Assembly: GCF_014323725.1 (NCBI RefSeq)
Contig: NZ_JABVED010000022.1
Location: forward strand, 1-64,000
Direction of reading: 5' to 3'
DNA length: 64,000 bases
DNA from: Actinokineospora xionganensis
GTDB taxonomy: Bacteria; Actinomycetota; Actinomycetes; Mycobacteriales; Pseudonocardiaceae
The notes below the pieces were generated by a model. It saw only the letters and a program-made list of their open reading frames with translations, made no database searches and was not told the DNA's origin. The position numbers and the translations under genes were made by a program. Positions 33,519 through 44,503 of this stretch are shown in pieces; position 1 is the first letter of the stretch; every line of letters begins with the position of its first letter.

Positions 33519-33724
33519 ACGACATCGCGGCCAGACCCGTGATCCGCAAGCCCCGCCCACTCCCGACCGTTCCCTGCAGCGTCGTGTGGAGCAAAGGCCA
33601 TCCCTTCGTCCTTGAGCGGTTCGCGGGCACGGCCCGCTGGGTCGGCATGGACACCTACGGCAGGCCCTGCGCCCTGACCCCGACCGCGCTCGACAGCCAA
33701 GGCTGGTCGCACCGCCGAGCCTGA
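33515..33724 (+). CDS. Small protein, tandem paralogue B
   Basis: A 69-residue protein, clearly a paralogue of the preceding gene: LPTVPCSVVWSKGHPFVLE, RWVGMDTYGRP and QGWSHRRA align without gaps. It lacks the acidic N-terminal segment of paralogue A. The GTG at 33515 overlaps the upstream stop by four bases, so the two are made together and may form a heterodimer. The downstream phosphatidyltransferase gene starts 24 bases later. Confidence 0.7.
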   Translation: MNDIAARPVIRKPRPLPTVPCSVVWSKGHPFVLERFAGTARWVGMDTYGRPCALTPTALDSQGWSHRRA

Positions 33725-33748
33725 ATCGGGCCGATTACGCTCCCGCTC

Positions 33749-34351
33749 ATGGCCGCACGCGACGGGGAACCGTCTGACCGGGGATCCGATCGGGTCCTCA
33801 CCATCCCCAACGCGCTCAGCGCGTTGCGCCTGGCCGGTGTGCCGGTGTTCCTGTACCTGCTTCTGGGGCCGCAGGCCGACGGGTGGGCCATCGCGATCCT
33901 GATGTTCAGCGGGTTCACCGACTGGCTGGACGGCAAGATCGCCCGCTGGCTCGACCAGGCCAGCAGGCTCGGCGCGCTGCTCGATCCGCTGGCCGACCGG
34001 CTCTACACCCTCGCCACGATCGTCGCGTTCGTCCTGCGCGACATCGTGCCGTGGTGGGTCGCGGCCGCCCTGATCGCGCGTGACGTGGTCGTGGCAGGCT
34101 GCGTCGCGCTGCTGCGGCGGCGCGGCTTCGGCCCACCGGAGGTGACCTACATCGGCAAGGCGGCGACCTTCAACCTGATGTACGCCTTCCCCCTGCTGCT
34201 GCTCGCCGAGGGCACCTCCACGCTGGCAGGCGTCGTCCGCCCGGTCTCCTACGCGCTGGCCATCTGGGGTGGCGCGCTGTTCCTCTGGTCGGGGGCGCTC
34301 TACCTCGTGCAGACGAGGGCGGCGCTGCGGCTCAAGACCGGAGTCGCGTAG
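33749..34351 (+). CDS. CDP-alcohol phosphatidyltransferase (PgsA-type)
   Basis: A 200-residue integral membrane enzyme with the family motif DG-x2-AR-x8-G-x3-D-x3-D at residues 61-83 complete, which binds Mg2+ and CDP-diacylglycerol. It has five to six membrane helices. It is the positional counterpart of mycobacterial pgsA2 upstream of garA. The exact product (phosphatidylglycerophosphate, cardiolipin or another) cannot be read from the sequence. In mycobacteria four genes ending in gcvH lie between this gene and garA; here they are absent. Confidence 0.85.
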   Translation: MAARDGEPSDRGSDRVLTIPNALSALRLAGVPVFLYLLLGPQADGWAIAILMFSGFTDWLDGKIARWLDQASRLGALLDPLADRLYTLATIVAFVLRDIVPWWVAAALIARDVVVAGCVALLRRRGFGPPEVTYIGKAATFNLMYAFPLLLLAEGTSTLAGVVRPVSYALAIWGGALFLWSGALYLVQTRAALRLKTGVA

Positions 34352-34482
34352 CCAACCGCGCCCGCCGCGTGAGACGATCTTCGTTCGATCGTTCGGGCTG
34401 GAGGGGAGCCACCGGCCCGGCTGCTGATCGCGCACGGTACGTTGGCAGTGTTCAACGTAATAGGACAGCAGGAGGAGCTCAG

Positions 34483-34935
34483 GTGAGCACGAACGACGGG
34501 CCCGGCGTCCCGCCGGAGCAGTCTCCGGAGCGGACTTCCGTATTCCGGGCCGACTTCCTCTCCGATGTCGAGGGCACCCAGGCCCCGGCTCCAGAACCCG
34601 CGGTCGCGGGTGTCGACGCCCTGCCTGCCGGGTCGGCCCTGCTCGTGGTCAAGCGTGGCCCGAACGCGGGCTCCCGATTCCTGCTCGACCGCGACACCAC
34701 CAGTGCGGGACGGCACCCGGACAGCGACATCTTCCTCGACGACGTCACCGTGTCCCGTCGCCACGCGGAGTTCCGCCGCGAGGGTGGCGAGTTCGTGGTG
34801 ATCGACGTCGGCAGCCTCAATGGCACCTACGTCAACCGCGAACCGGTCGACCAGGCCGTGCTCGCCGGTGGCGACGAGGTCCAGATCGGCAAGTTCCGCC
34901 TGGTGTTCCTCACCGGACCCGGCGCGGGCGCCTAG
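34483..34935 (+). CDS. garA: FHA-domain metabolic regulator GarA (OdhI homologue)
   Basis: A 150-residue GarA homologue. The FHA domain (about residues 55-125) carries the phosphothreonine-binding residues in SAGRHPDSD, VSRRHAEF and SLNGTYVN and is nearly identical to mycobacterial GarA, which inhibits 2-oxoglutarate dehydrogenase and glutamate dehydrogenase when unphosphorylated. The N-terminal switch motif reads ERTS (residues 16-19) instead of ETTS: Thr18 matches the PknB site, but the PknG threonine is Arg17. GTG start at 34483 with GGAGGAG. It is followed by ftsR with 25 bases between. Confidence 0.95.
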   Translation: MSTNDGPGVPPEQSPERTSVFRADFLSDVEGTQAPAPEPAVAGVDALPAGSALLVVKRGPNAGSRFLLDRDTTSAGRHPDSDIFLDDVTVSRRHAEFRREGGEFVVIDVGSLNGTYVNREPVDQAVLAGGDEVQIGKFRLVFLTGPGAGA

Positions 34936-34960
34936 TGGTTTGACTTATGGGCATTCGACC

Positions 34961-35662
34961 GTGACGGCGGCGCGGCCCGCCAGTGACGGGTGGAACATCG
35001 GGGCGGTGCTGCAACGGCTCCGCCCCGAGTTCCCGGACGTGACGATCTCCAAGATCCGGTTTCTGGAAGCGGAAGGCCTCATCCGGCCGGACCGCTCGCC
35101 CGCCGGATACCGGCGCTTCACCGGCGACGACGTGGAGCGTCTGCGCTTCGTGTTGGCCGCGCAGCGCGATCACTACCTGCCGCTGCGCGTGATCAAAGAC
35201 CAGTTGGAGCAGGCCGATCGTGGCGGCGCCGCCCGACCGCTGGCCATCGCCGTGGAACGGATCGATCCCGACGAGTTCGCCGCGGGCTCGGACACCCGGC
35301 TGACCAGGGACGATGTGCTGCGCCAAGCCGGGGTGACGGGGATGCTGCTCGACGATCTCGAGCAGTACGGACTCGTCGCGGCGGGCTCGGACGGTTTCTA
35401 CGACGCCGACGCGGTCCAGATCGCCCGGCTCGCGGCAGGCCTGGCCGACTACGGGATCGAACCCCGGCACCTGCGCGCGTTCCGCGCGGCGGCCGACCGG
35501 GAGGTCGGTCTCATGGAGCAGGTGGTCGCGCCGATGTACCGCCAACGCGATCCCGCGGCGCGCGATCGCGCCGACAGCATCGCCCGCGAACTCGGGGCGT
35601 TGTCGGTCGGATTGCACTCATTGCTGGTCAAAGCGGGTCTGCGGCGTATCACGGGCCGGTAA
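34961..35662 (+). CDS. ftsR: MerR-family regulator FtsR (Rv1828 homologue)
   Basis: A 233-residue MerR-like regulator matching Rv1828/FtsR, which activates ftsZ in corynebacteria: IGAVLQRLRPEFPDVTISKI followed by RFLEAEGLIRPDRSPAGYRR form the winged helix, and AAQRDHYLPLRVIKDQL the linker helix. The C-terminal half holds a second, winged-helix-like effector domain. The frame is open upstream to 34820 inside garA, so I set the GTG at 34961, after the garA stop, where homology begins. A GTGATC-T-GATCAC dyad follows at 35688. Confidence 0.9.
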   Translation: MTAARPASDGWNIGAVLQRLRPEFPDVTISKIRFLEAEGLIRPDRSPAGYRRFTGDDVERLRFVLAAQRDHYLPLRVIKDQLEQADRGGAARPLAIAVERIDPDEFAAGSDTRLTRDDVLRQAGVTGMLLDDLEQYGLVAAGSDGFYDADAVQIARLAAGLADYGIEPRHLRAFRAAADREVGLMEQVVAPMYRQRDPAARDRADSIARELGALSVGLHSLLVKAGLRRITGR

Positions 35663-35687
35663 AAGTGGCCTTGTGCAGGTAATCATT

Positions 35688-35700
35688 GTGATCTGATCAC
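35688..35700. promoter_or_regulatory. Perfect short dyad between ftsR and the bifunctional nuclease gene
   Basis: GTGATC-T-GATCAC is a perfect 6-base inverted repeat 114 bases upstream of the nuclease start, a plausible operator for one of the two MerR proteins nearby. Support is symmetry and position only. Confidence 0.35.
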
Positions 35701-35813
35701 GATGAGATAGTCAGGCGTCCGAGCCGGATGGCGGGTAGCGTCGGAGTAGGCGATAAGCGATCCTCAGATGACGGGACGCCGGACGCCCCAGCGAGCGGAG
35801 GGAGGCGAGCCCG

Positions 35814-36287
35814 ATGAGCGAGATGCGCGTCGTGGGAGTGCGGGTGGAGTTGCCCGCGAACCAGCCGATCTTGTTGCTGCGCGAGACCGAAGGTGAGAGG
35901 TATCTCCCGATCTGGATCGGCTCCGTGGAGGCGACCGCGATCGCCCTTGAGCAGCAGGGGGTGCGGCCCGCGCGGCCGCTCACCCATGACCTGCTCAAGG
36001 ACGTGATCGGGGCGCTGGGTCGCGAGTTGGAACAGGTCCGGATCACCGATCTTCGCGAGGGCACGTTCTTCGCCGAACTCGTCTTCGACGGCGACGTCCG
36101 GGTCTCGGCCCGGCCGAGCGACTCCGTCGCATTGGCGTTGCGGGTCGGCGTGCCGATCCACGCTGAGGACTCAGTGCTGCAGGAAGCCGGATTGATCATT
36201 CCGGACGAGCAGGAGGACGAGGTCGAGAAGTTCCGAGAGTTCCTCGACTCCGTCTCGCCGGAAGATTTCCGCGGCGCCGACACCTGA
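35814..36287 (+). CDS. Bifunctional nuclease-domain protein (Rv1829 homologue)
   Basis: A 157-residue protein with a BFN (bifunctional nuclease, DUF151) domain: start MRVVGVRVELPANQPILLL, then the LPIWIGSVEATAIAL and RPSDSVALALRVGVPI motifs, and an acidic C-terminal tail. The plant founder of the family cleaves RNA and DNA; the mycobacterial protein is uncharacterised. Start is the ATG at 35814, with GGAGGGAGG upstream. It keeps the mycobacterial order between the two MerR genes. Confidence 0.9.
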   Translation: MSEMRVVGVRVELPANQPILLLRETEGERYLPIWIGSVEATAIALEQQGVRPARPLTHDLLKDVIGALGRELEQVRITDLREGTFFAELVFDGDVRVSARPSDSVALALRVGVPIHAEDSVLQEAGLIIPDEQEDEVEKFREFLDSVSPEDFRGADT

Positions 36288-36484
36288 GCAACCGGCGCGT
36301 CGCGTTCCCGCGCGTCGCGTTGACCAGTCCCCACGCCAGTCTTACCGTCAGGGATGAGCGAATCGCCGATGCGGCCGTGACCCACAGTCCGCACCGGCCG
36401 ATACGCATGGCCGGCGGTTCCCCAGAGCGGAACGGGCGGTCTCGTTCGCCGGCCACATCGGTGGTCGGACGAGGGGAGGCAGGC

Positions 36485-37051
36485 GTGTTCGAGGAAGGTC
36501 CCGTCGGGGCTGATACCGGAGAGCAGGGCGAACTGTTCCCGGACGCCTCACTGCCCGACGAACTCGTCGGCTACCGGGGTCCTGCCGCGTGCCAGATCGC
36601 AGGCATCACGTATCGGCAGCTCGACTACTGGGCGCGCACTGACCTGGTGGTTCCCACGGTGCGCGGTGCGCACGGCTCCGGTTCGCAGCGGCTGTACTCG
36701 TTCAAGGACGTCCTGGTTCTCAAGGTCGTCAAGCGCCTGCTCGACACCGGCGTCTCCCTGCAGAACATCCGCGTGGCGGTCGACCACTTGCGACGGCACG
36801 GTGTGCGCGACCTGGCCCGCATCACCCTGTTCAGCGACGGCACCACGGTCTACGAGTGCACGTCCCCCGAAGAGGTCGTCGACCTGTTGCAGGGCGGACA
36901 GGGCGTGTTCGGTATCGCCGTCAGCGGCGCCATCCGAGAGATCACCGGTACGATTCACGAGTTCCCCGCCGAGCGCGCGGACGGCATCGAGATGCCGCAC
37001 CAGTCGCAGGACGAGCTCACCCAGCGCCGGAAGGCGCGCAACGCCGGTTAG
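36485..37051 (+). CDS. MerR-family regulator (Rv1830 homologue)
   Basis: A 188-residue MerR protein matching Rv1830: QGELFPDASLPDELVGYRGP, then AGITYRQLDYWARTDLVVP as the helix-turn-helix, and the very conserved LQGGQGVFGIAVSGAIREI C-terminal motif. Mycobacterial Rv1830 is reported to affect growth and drug response. The GTG at 36485 follows GGGGAGG; the frame is open to 36320 but that part is not conserved-looking. Confidence 0.9.
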   Translation: MFEEGPVGADTGEQGELFPDASLPDELVGYRGPAACQIAGITYRQLDYWARTDLVVPTVRGAHGSGSQRLYSFKDVLVLKVVKRLLDTGVSLQNIRVAVDHLRRHGVRDLARITLFSDGTTVYECTSPEEVVDLLQGGQGVFGIAVSGAIREITGTIHEFPAERADGIEMPHQSQDELTQRRKARNAG

Positions 37052-37064
37052 GTACCGACAGACA

Positions 37065-37724
37065 ATGGGCTACCCCAACCCGCAGTTCCAGCAGCCTTTT
37101 CCGGCTGGTCCGCCGATGCAGGGCTGGGGTGGTGGTCCGGCAGGTCCGCCCAGCCGAGTGATGGCCTACGTGTCCGCCAGCCTGTTCGTGCTGTGTTCGG
37201 CGTTGAGCATCGTCATCGGGATCCTGACCGGCCAGGCTGCGCTCAAAGGCGGGTTCGACTACCCGGAGATCGCGATTTCGTCGATCGGCATCGCGTTCGG
37301 CAACGGAGACGCGTCCGCCGACTCCCGGCAGGCCCTCCTGTGGATCACCGCCGGGATCGGCGCGGCCGTGTTGGCGCTCGCGATCGCGATGTTCTTCCGG
37401 CTCGGTTTCGCGCGGTGGACGCTCGCCGGGCTTGGCGTAATGGTCTCGCTGTACTACGTGTTCGCGGTGATCAGGGTGATCAGCCTCGGCGGTGCGAGCC
37501 GCATGGCCTTCCTGGTGATCGTGCTGTTGGTGTGGCTGGCGGCCACGGTCATCGTCATGCTTCCGCCCGTCGGCCACGGCATGCGCGGATACAAGCCGCC
37601 GCCCGCGTTCGCCCAGCAGGCACCGGGCTACGGCTACCCGCAGCAGCCCGGTTACCCCCAGCAGCCTGGATTTGCCCCGCAGCAGCCGGGCTATCCGCCG
37701 CAGCAGCCGGGCGGCTGGCAGTAG
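37065..37724 (+). CDS. Four-helix membrane protein with Pro/Gln-rich ends
   Basis: A 219-residue membrane protein. A short N-terminal Pro/Gly segment (FPAGPPMQGWGGG) is followed by four helices, including VSASLFVLCSALSIVIG, LLWITAGIGAAVLALAIAM and AFLVIVLLVWLAATVIVML. The C-terminal tail has YPQQPG-type repeats, common in actinobacterial septal or cell-wall proteins, but no specific family is recognised. It starts 13 bases after the MerR stop. Confidence 0.7.
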   Translation: MGYPNPQFQQPFPAGPPMQGWGGGPAGPPSRVMAYVSASLFVLCSALSIVIGILTGQAALKGGFDYPEIAISSIGIAFGNGDASADSRQALLWITAGIGAAVLALAIAMFFRLGFARWTLAGLGVMVSLYYVFAVIRVISLGGASRMAFLVIVLLVWLAATVIVMLPPVGHGMRGYKPPPAFAQQAPGYGYPQQPGYPQQPGFAPQQPGYPPQQPGGWQ

Positions 37725-37728
37725 CCGT

Positions 37729-38493
37729 TCACCCGGCCATGAATGGCCTGGTCGAGGTTAGGCGGGTGAAGCCGATGCGGGTCAGGATCGGCTCGCTCGT
37801 CGGTAGCGCGTCCACCTGCAGATAACGCACTCCCCGAGCCTGGGCTCGGCGGGCGCGGTGGCTGACCAGCGCTTTGTAGATGCCCTTGCCGCGCCACGCC
37901 TCCAGGGTGCCGCCACCCCAGAGCCCCGCGAACTCGGTGCCCGGGTAGTAGTCGGTTCGCGCGGCGCTCACCGGGGTGTCACCGGCGACCGCGAGTACCA
38001 CGTCCAAGGTCTCCGGGGCTTCGGCGAGCACGGCCAGCAGCCGCTCACGCAGGCCGCGGTGGCACTGGCCGAACACCTCGTCGTGCACGTCGGTGGCCGC
38101 GATGATGCCTTCCTCGTCGGTCACGTCGACCAGTTCGACCCCGGCGGGCGGGGCGAAGTCCGGGACCTCGGCGGCCTCGGCCACCATCACCGCCTCCAGA
38201 TCCCCCTGGCGCAGGCCCGCCGCGCGTAGGTGGTCGGGCAGGTCGGCGGGGAGGTCGTGGGTGTAGTACTTCCACTCGTAGCCGCCGCGGAAGTTCCGGG
38301 ACTCGGCGGCGATCTCGGCGCCCGCCGTCGAGGAGTCCAGGTCGCTCCACACCACACCGGTCCAGCTGTGCGGCTGGTCGCTGACGTGTCGGACGAGCCG
38401 GGCCGTCCGCTCGATCCTGGTGGCTGAGTCACCGGGCGGAAGTTCACGCCTGAGTTGTCGATCGAACGCGGAGAGTGCCGACGAGGTGTCCAT
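37729..38493 (-). CDS. GNAT-type acetyltransferase
   Basis: A 254-residue protein with a C-terminal GNAT fold: FAGLWGGGTLEAWRGKGIYKAL holds the acetyl-CoA loop (RGKGIY), and LPTSEPILTRIGF the last strand-helix. The N-terminal 110 residues are not conserved enough to place, but may be a second degenerate GNAT unit. I chose the ATG at 38493; the frame is open to 38547. The 3' ends of this gene and the membrane protein face each other four bases apart. It is divergent from the gcvP riboswitch leader. Confidence 0.75.
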   Translation of the reverse strand: MDTSSALSAFDRQLRRELPPGDSATRIERTARLVRHVSDQPHSWTGVVWSDLDSSTAGAEIAAESRNFRGGYEWKYYTHDLPADLPDHLRAAGLRQGDLEAVMVAEAAEVPDFAPPAGVELVDVTDEEGIIAATDVHDEVFGQCHRGLRERLLAVLAEAPETLDVVLAVAGDTPVSAARTDYYPGTEFAGLWGGGTLEAWRGKGIYKALVSHRARRAQARGVRYLQVDALPTSEPILTRIGFTRLTSTRPFMAG

Positions 38494-38581
38494 TCGGACA
38501 GTGGACCCCGCATTGAGCACTCTGGGCAAACGAGTTTGGATACCCACCGTCTAGACTTCACGGTGTCGTCGCTGATCCCAC

Positions 38582-38790
38582 GCGGGAGAGCTCGAGCGGT
38601 CAACCGGCCGTGTCGACGCCGAAGGAGCAAATCCTCCCCGGAACCTCTCAGGCACAAGGACCGCGTGGGCGAGACGCCTCTGGAAAGCGGGCATCCCAGG
38701 CACCCCTGGGAAGCCCCGCCGAAGGTGCAAGTCCGGCAGTTCGGACGAAGCTCTCAGGCGCTCGGGTTCACGGGCACGGACAGAGGGGGA
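38582..38790 (+). ncRNA. Tandem glycine riboswitch
   Basis: Two glycine aptamers sit back to back, joined by a short linker. Aptamer 1 (about 38582-38668) starts GGGAGAG and has CCGAAGGAGCAA at 38619 and CTCTCAGGCAC at 38645. Aptamer 2 (about 38671-38789) has CCGAAGGTGCAA at 38719 and CTCTCAGGCGC at 38751. These are the conserved core motifs of the gcvT-type riboswitch. It lies in the leader of gcvP and should activate the glycine cleavage gene when glycine is high. A TAGACT -10 element at 38552 could start the transcript. Confidence 0.92.
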
Positions 38791-38821
38791 GGGCCAAGCG
38801 GGCAACCACCCGCTCAGGCCC
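38791..38821 (+). promoter_or_regulatory. Riboswitch expression-platform hairpin
   Basis: GGGCC pairs with GGCCC around an inner AGCGGG/CCCGCT stem with a six-base loop, directly after the second aptamer and 17 bases before the gcvP ribosome-binding site. It is the natural candidate for the switching structure, acting either as an attenuator or by masking translation. Confidence 0.6.
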
Positions 38822-38851
38822 GACCCCTTGTATCGCCGGAGGAGCTGCACC

Positions 38852-41719
<2,868 letters not shown>

Positions 41720-41729
41720 TCGCCTCGGG

Positions 41730-41766
41730 ACGGGCCCCGCCGATAACCTTCGGCGGGGCCCGTTTC
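41730..41766 (+). terminator. Intrinsic terminator after gcvP
   Basis: A perfect 14-base-pair GC stem (41730-41743 with 41750-41763), six-base TAACCT loop, then TTT. It starts 10 bases past the gcvP stop. Confidence 0.88.
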
Positions 41767-41833
41767 CATTGGCTGGTCATGCCAGGGGACACCAGCGTCA
41801 CGGCGGGCGACGCGACAAGCGGAGGAGCCCACC

Positions 41834-42268
41834 ATGATCAAGCGGATGGACAACGTCGGCGTTGTCGTCGACGACCTCGACGCCGCCACCGCGTTCTTCG
41901 TCGAACTCGGCATGGAGGTGGAGGGCAAGGGGCCCGCCGAGGGCGAGTGGGTGGACAAGTGCGTCGGGCTCGACGGTGTCCGGGTCGACGTTGTGATGAT
42001 GCGGACCCCGGACGGCCACGGCCGCCTTGAGCTGACCCGGTTCCGCTCGCCCGAGGTGCTCGGCGGTGAGCCGAACGCACCGGCGAACACACTGGGCCTG
42101 CGTCGCATCATGTTCGCCGTCGACGACATCGACGACACCGTCGCCCGCCTGCGTGCCCACGGCGCCGAATTGGTGGGCGAGGTGACGCAGTACGAGGACA
42201 GCTATCGGCTCTGCTACCTGCGCGGTCCCGCGGGCATCATCGTCTCGCTGGGCGAACAGCTCGGTTGA
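41834..42268 (+). CDS. VOC-family (glyoxalase-fold) protein
   Basis: A 144-residue vicinal-oxygen-chelate protein with two beta-alpha-beta-beta-beta modules: MDNVGVVVDDLDAATAFFVE at the start and GLRRIMFAVDDIDDTVARL at the middle, ending GIIVSLGEQL. Family members are glyoxalases, dioxygenases or antibiotic-binding proteins. It is often found beside DGPF/ECF42 genes, as here (next gene 102 bases on), and may belong to the same regulon. A GGAGGAG ribosome-binding site precedes the ATG. Confidence 0.82.
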   Translation: MIKRMDNVGVVVDDLDAATAFFVELGMEVEGKGPAEGEWVDKCVGLDGVRVDVVMMRTPDGHGRLELTRFRSPEVLGGEPNAPANTLGLRRIMFAVDDIDDTVARLRAHGAELVGEVTQYEDSYRLCYLRGPAGIIVSLGEQLG

Positions 42269-42370
42269 GAAATTTCCGAAATTACCCGCGGTGGGATGTC
42301 GAGAACCCGTGCGCGGCTCCGTCCCCGGGGTGAACAGGCCACAAGGGCCGCACTTCACAAGGAGATCAAG

Positions 42371-42778
42371 ATGGCCAAGTACCTGCTGCTGAAGCACTAC
42401 CGGGGCGCGCCCGCATCGGTCAACGACGTGCCGATGGACCAGTGGACGCCGGAGGAGGTCTCGGCGCACATGCGGTACATGAACGACTTCGCCGCCAAGC
42501 TCGAGGGCACCGGCGAGTTCGTCGACAGCCAGGCGCTTTCCCCGCAGGGCACATTCGTCCGCTCCGACGGCGAGGGCCGCCCGCCGATCACCGACGGTCC
42601 GTTCGCGGAGACCAAGGACCTGATCGCGGGCTGGATGGTGATCGACGTCGAGACCTATGAGCGCGCGCTGGAGCTGGCGGGCGAGTTGTCCGCGGCCCCG
42701 GGCGCCGGTGGCAAGCCGATCCACGAGTGGTTGGAGGTGCGCCCGTTCTACGGCGTGTGCCCGACCACCACGGAGTGA
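42371..42778 (+). CDS. YCII/DGPF-domain protein (second copy)
   Basis: A 135-residue YCII/DGPF protein, with ITDGPFAETKDLIAGW carrying the motif and MAKYLLLKHYRG as the start. AAGGAG lies before the ATG at 42371. The end of the gene overlaps the sigma-factor start as GTGA (42775-42778). It is diverged from the copy at 16751 but keeps the same arrangement. Confidence 0.85.
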   Translation: MAKYLLLKHYRGAPASVNDVPMDQWTPEEVSAHMRYMNDFAAKLEGTGEFVDSQALSPQGTFVRSDGEGRPPITDGPFAETKDLIAGWMVIDVETYERALELAGELSAAPGAGGKPIHEWLEVRPFYGVCPTTTE

Positions 42779-43965
42779 CGACTGTGGACGAGGCCCTGCT
42801 GCGGGCGCTCACCCCCAGCGTGATCGGCGTCCTCGTCCGCCGCGGAGCTGACTTCGCGGCGGCCGAGGACGCCGTGCAGGACGCCCTGATCGAGGCCCTC
42901 CGGGTGTGGCCGCGGGACGCGCCTGCGGACCCCAAGGGCTGGCTGGTCACCGTGGCCTGGCGCAAGTTCCTCGACGCCGTCCGCGCCGACACCTCCCGGC
43001 GCGACCGCGAGGCGCGCGTCGAGGAGGAACCGGTGTCCGGCCCGGGCGAGGCGGTGGACGACACGCTGCAGCTGTACTTCCTGTGCGCGCACCCGTCGCT
43101 GACCCCGGCGTCGGCCGTCGCGCTCACGCTGCGCGCGGTCGGTGGCCTGACCACGCGGCAGATCGCGCAGGCCTACCTGGTGCCGGAGGCGACCATGGCC
43201 CAGCGGATCAGCCGGGCCAAGCGGACCGTCTCGGCGGTGCGGTTCAACCAGCCCGGCGACGTCGCCACCGTGCTGCGGGTGCTCTACCTGGTGTTCAACG
43301 AGGGTTACTCCGGCGACGTCGACCTCGCCGCGGAGGCGATCCGGCTCACCCGCCAGCTGGCCGCCAGGATCAACCACGAGGAGGTCGCGGGCCTGCTCGC
43401 GCTCATGCTGCTGCACCACGCCCGCCGCCCGGCGCGGACCGACGCCGAGGGCAGGCTCGTGCCCTTGGCGGAGCAGGACCGCGGCCGGTGGGACACCCGC
43501 CTGATCGTTGAGGGCGTCGACATCCTCCAGGCTGCCCTGGCCCGCGACCGCCTGGGCGAGTTCCAGACGCAGGCCGCCATCGCCGCGCTCCACGCCGACG
43601 CCCGGACGGCGCAGGAGACCGATTGGGTGCAGATCGTCGAGTGGTACGACGAACTGGTGCGCCTCACCGGCAGCCCGGTGGCCCGCCTCAACCGGGCCGT
43701 CGCGGTCGGCGAGGCCGACGGCCCGCGGGCGGGCCTGGCCGCCTTGGCGGAACTCGACCCCGACCTGCCGCGCCACACCGCCGTCGCGGCGTACCTGCAA
43801 GAGCGCGACGGTGACCTGGCGACCGCGGCGAGGCTCTATGCTCAGGCCGCGCGGTCGGCGTCCAGCCTGCCCGAACGCGACCACCTCACCCGCCAGGCCG
43901 CACGGCTCAACGCGCGGCTGCGGGACCCCGGCGGGTTCTCAGACTCGCTTGCGTCCGACGGGTAG
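42775..43965 (+). CDS. ECF42-type RNA polymerase sigma factor (second copy)
   Basis: A 396-residue ECF42 sigma factor. Region 2 includes [16 protein letters not shown] and [20 protein letters not shown]; region 4 includes [20 protein letters not shown]. The C-terminal TPR-like extension starts at [13 protein letters not shown] and ends in repeats such as [22 protein letters not shown] moved the start to the GTG at 42775, which overlaps the DGPF stop; the frame is open to 42727. Its 3' end overlaps the converging RNase H gene by 27 bases. Confidence 0.88.
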   Translation: MTTVDEALLRALTPSVIGVLVRRGADFAAAEDAVQDALIEALRVWPRDAPADPKGWLVTVAWRKFLDAVRADTSRRDREARVEEEPVSGPGEAVDDTLQLYFLCAHPSLTPASAVALTLRAVGGLTTRQIAQAYLVPEATMAQRISRAKRTVSAVRFNQPGDVATVLRVLYLVFNEGYSGDVDLAAEAIRLTRQLAARINHEEVAGLLALMLLHHARRPARTDAEGRLVPLAEQDRGRWDTRLIVEGVDILQAALARDRLGEFQTQAAIAALHADARTAQETDWVQIVEWYDELVRLTGSPVARLNRAVAVGEADGPRAGLAALAELDPDLPRHTAVAAYLQERDGDLATAARLYAQAARSASSLPERDHLTRQAARLNARLRDPGGFSDSLASDG

Positions 43966-44418
43966 TTCCAGGCCCGCCACCAGCAAGGCGTCGTGCAGGC
44001 CCGCCAGCGCCAGGCGGTCGGCGCGTTCGTTGTCGGGGTGGCCGTTGTGGCCCTTGACCCAGTGCCACTCGATGTCGTGGCGGGCGGCGGCGAGGTCGAG
44101 GCGGCGCCAGAGGTCCTCGTTGGCCACGGGCTTCTTGGCGCTCGTCATCCAGCCGTTGGACTTCCAGGTGGTGACCCACTTGGTGATGCCGTTGCGGACG
44201 TAGGTGCTGTCGGTGAACAGGTTCACCTTGGCCGCCCGGGTCAGCGTCTCCAACGCCTGGATGGGTGCCATCAGCTCCATCCGGTTGTTGGTCGTCTCAC
44301 CGACGTCGCCGCCGCGCAGTTCGCGTTCGTGGCCGCCGTAGCGCAGGACCGCGCCCCAGCCGCCCGGGCCGGGATTGGGGATGCAGGCGCCATCGGTGTA
44401 GATCTCGACCACGGTCAT
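43939..44418 (-). CDS. rnhA: Ribonuclease HI
   Basis: A 159-residue RNase HI with every catalytic residue in the E. coli register or within one of it: Asp9 (YTDGAC), Glu48 (NNRMEL), Asp70 (FTDST), His124 (VKGHNGH) and Asp134 (ERADRLA). It cuts RNA in RNA:DNA hybrids, removing R-loops and primers. The start is the ATG at 44418, where the fold begins; the frame is open further upstream. The basic GRKRV end overlaps the ECF42 3' end. Confidence 0.95.
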   Translation of the reverse strand: MTVVEIYTDGACIPNPGPGGWGAVLRYGGHERELRGGDVGETTNNRMELMAPIQALETLTRAAKVNLFTDSTYVRNGITKWVTTWKSNGWMTSAKKPVANEDLWRRLDLAAARHDIEWHWVKGHNGHPDNERADRLALAGLHDALLVAGLELPVGRKRV

Positions 44419-44503
44419 TGGCGCGATCCTAGCGGCGGGAATATGTGGGCCCTCCGGGAGTTGGCACCTGGTGGAGAACATCCACACAGGAGGAAACCGC
44501 CGC

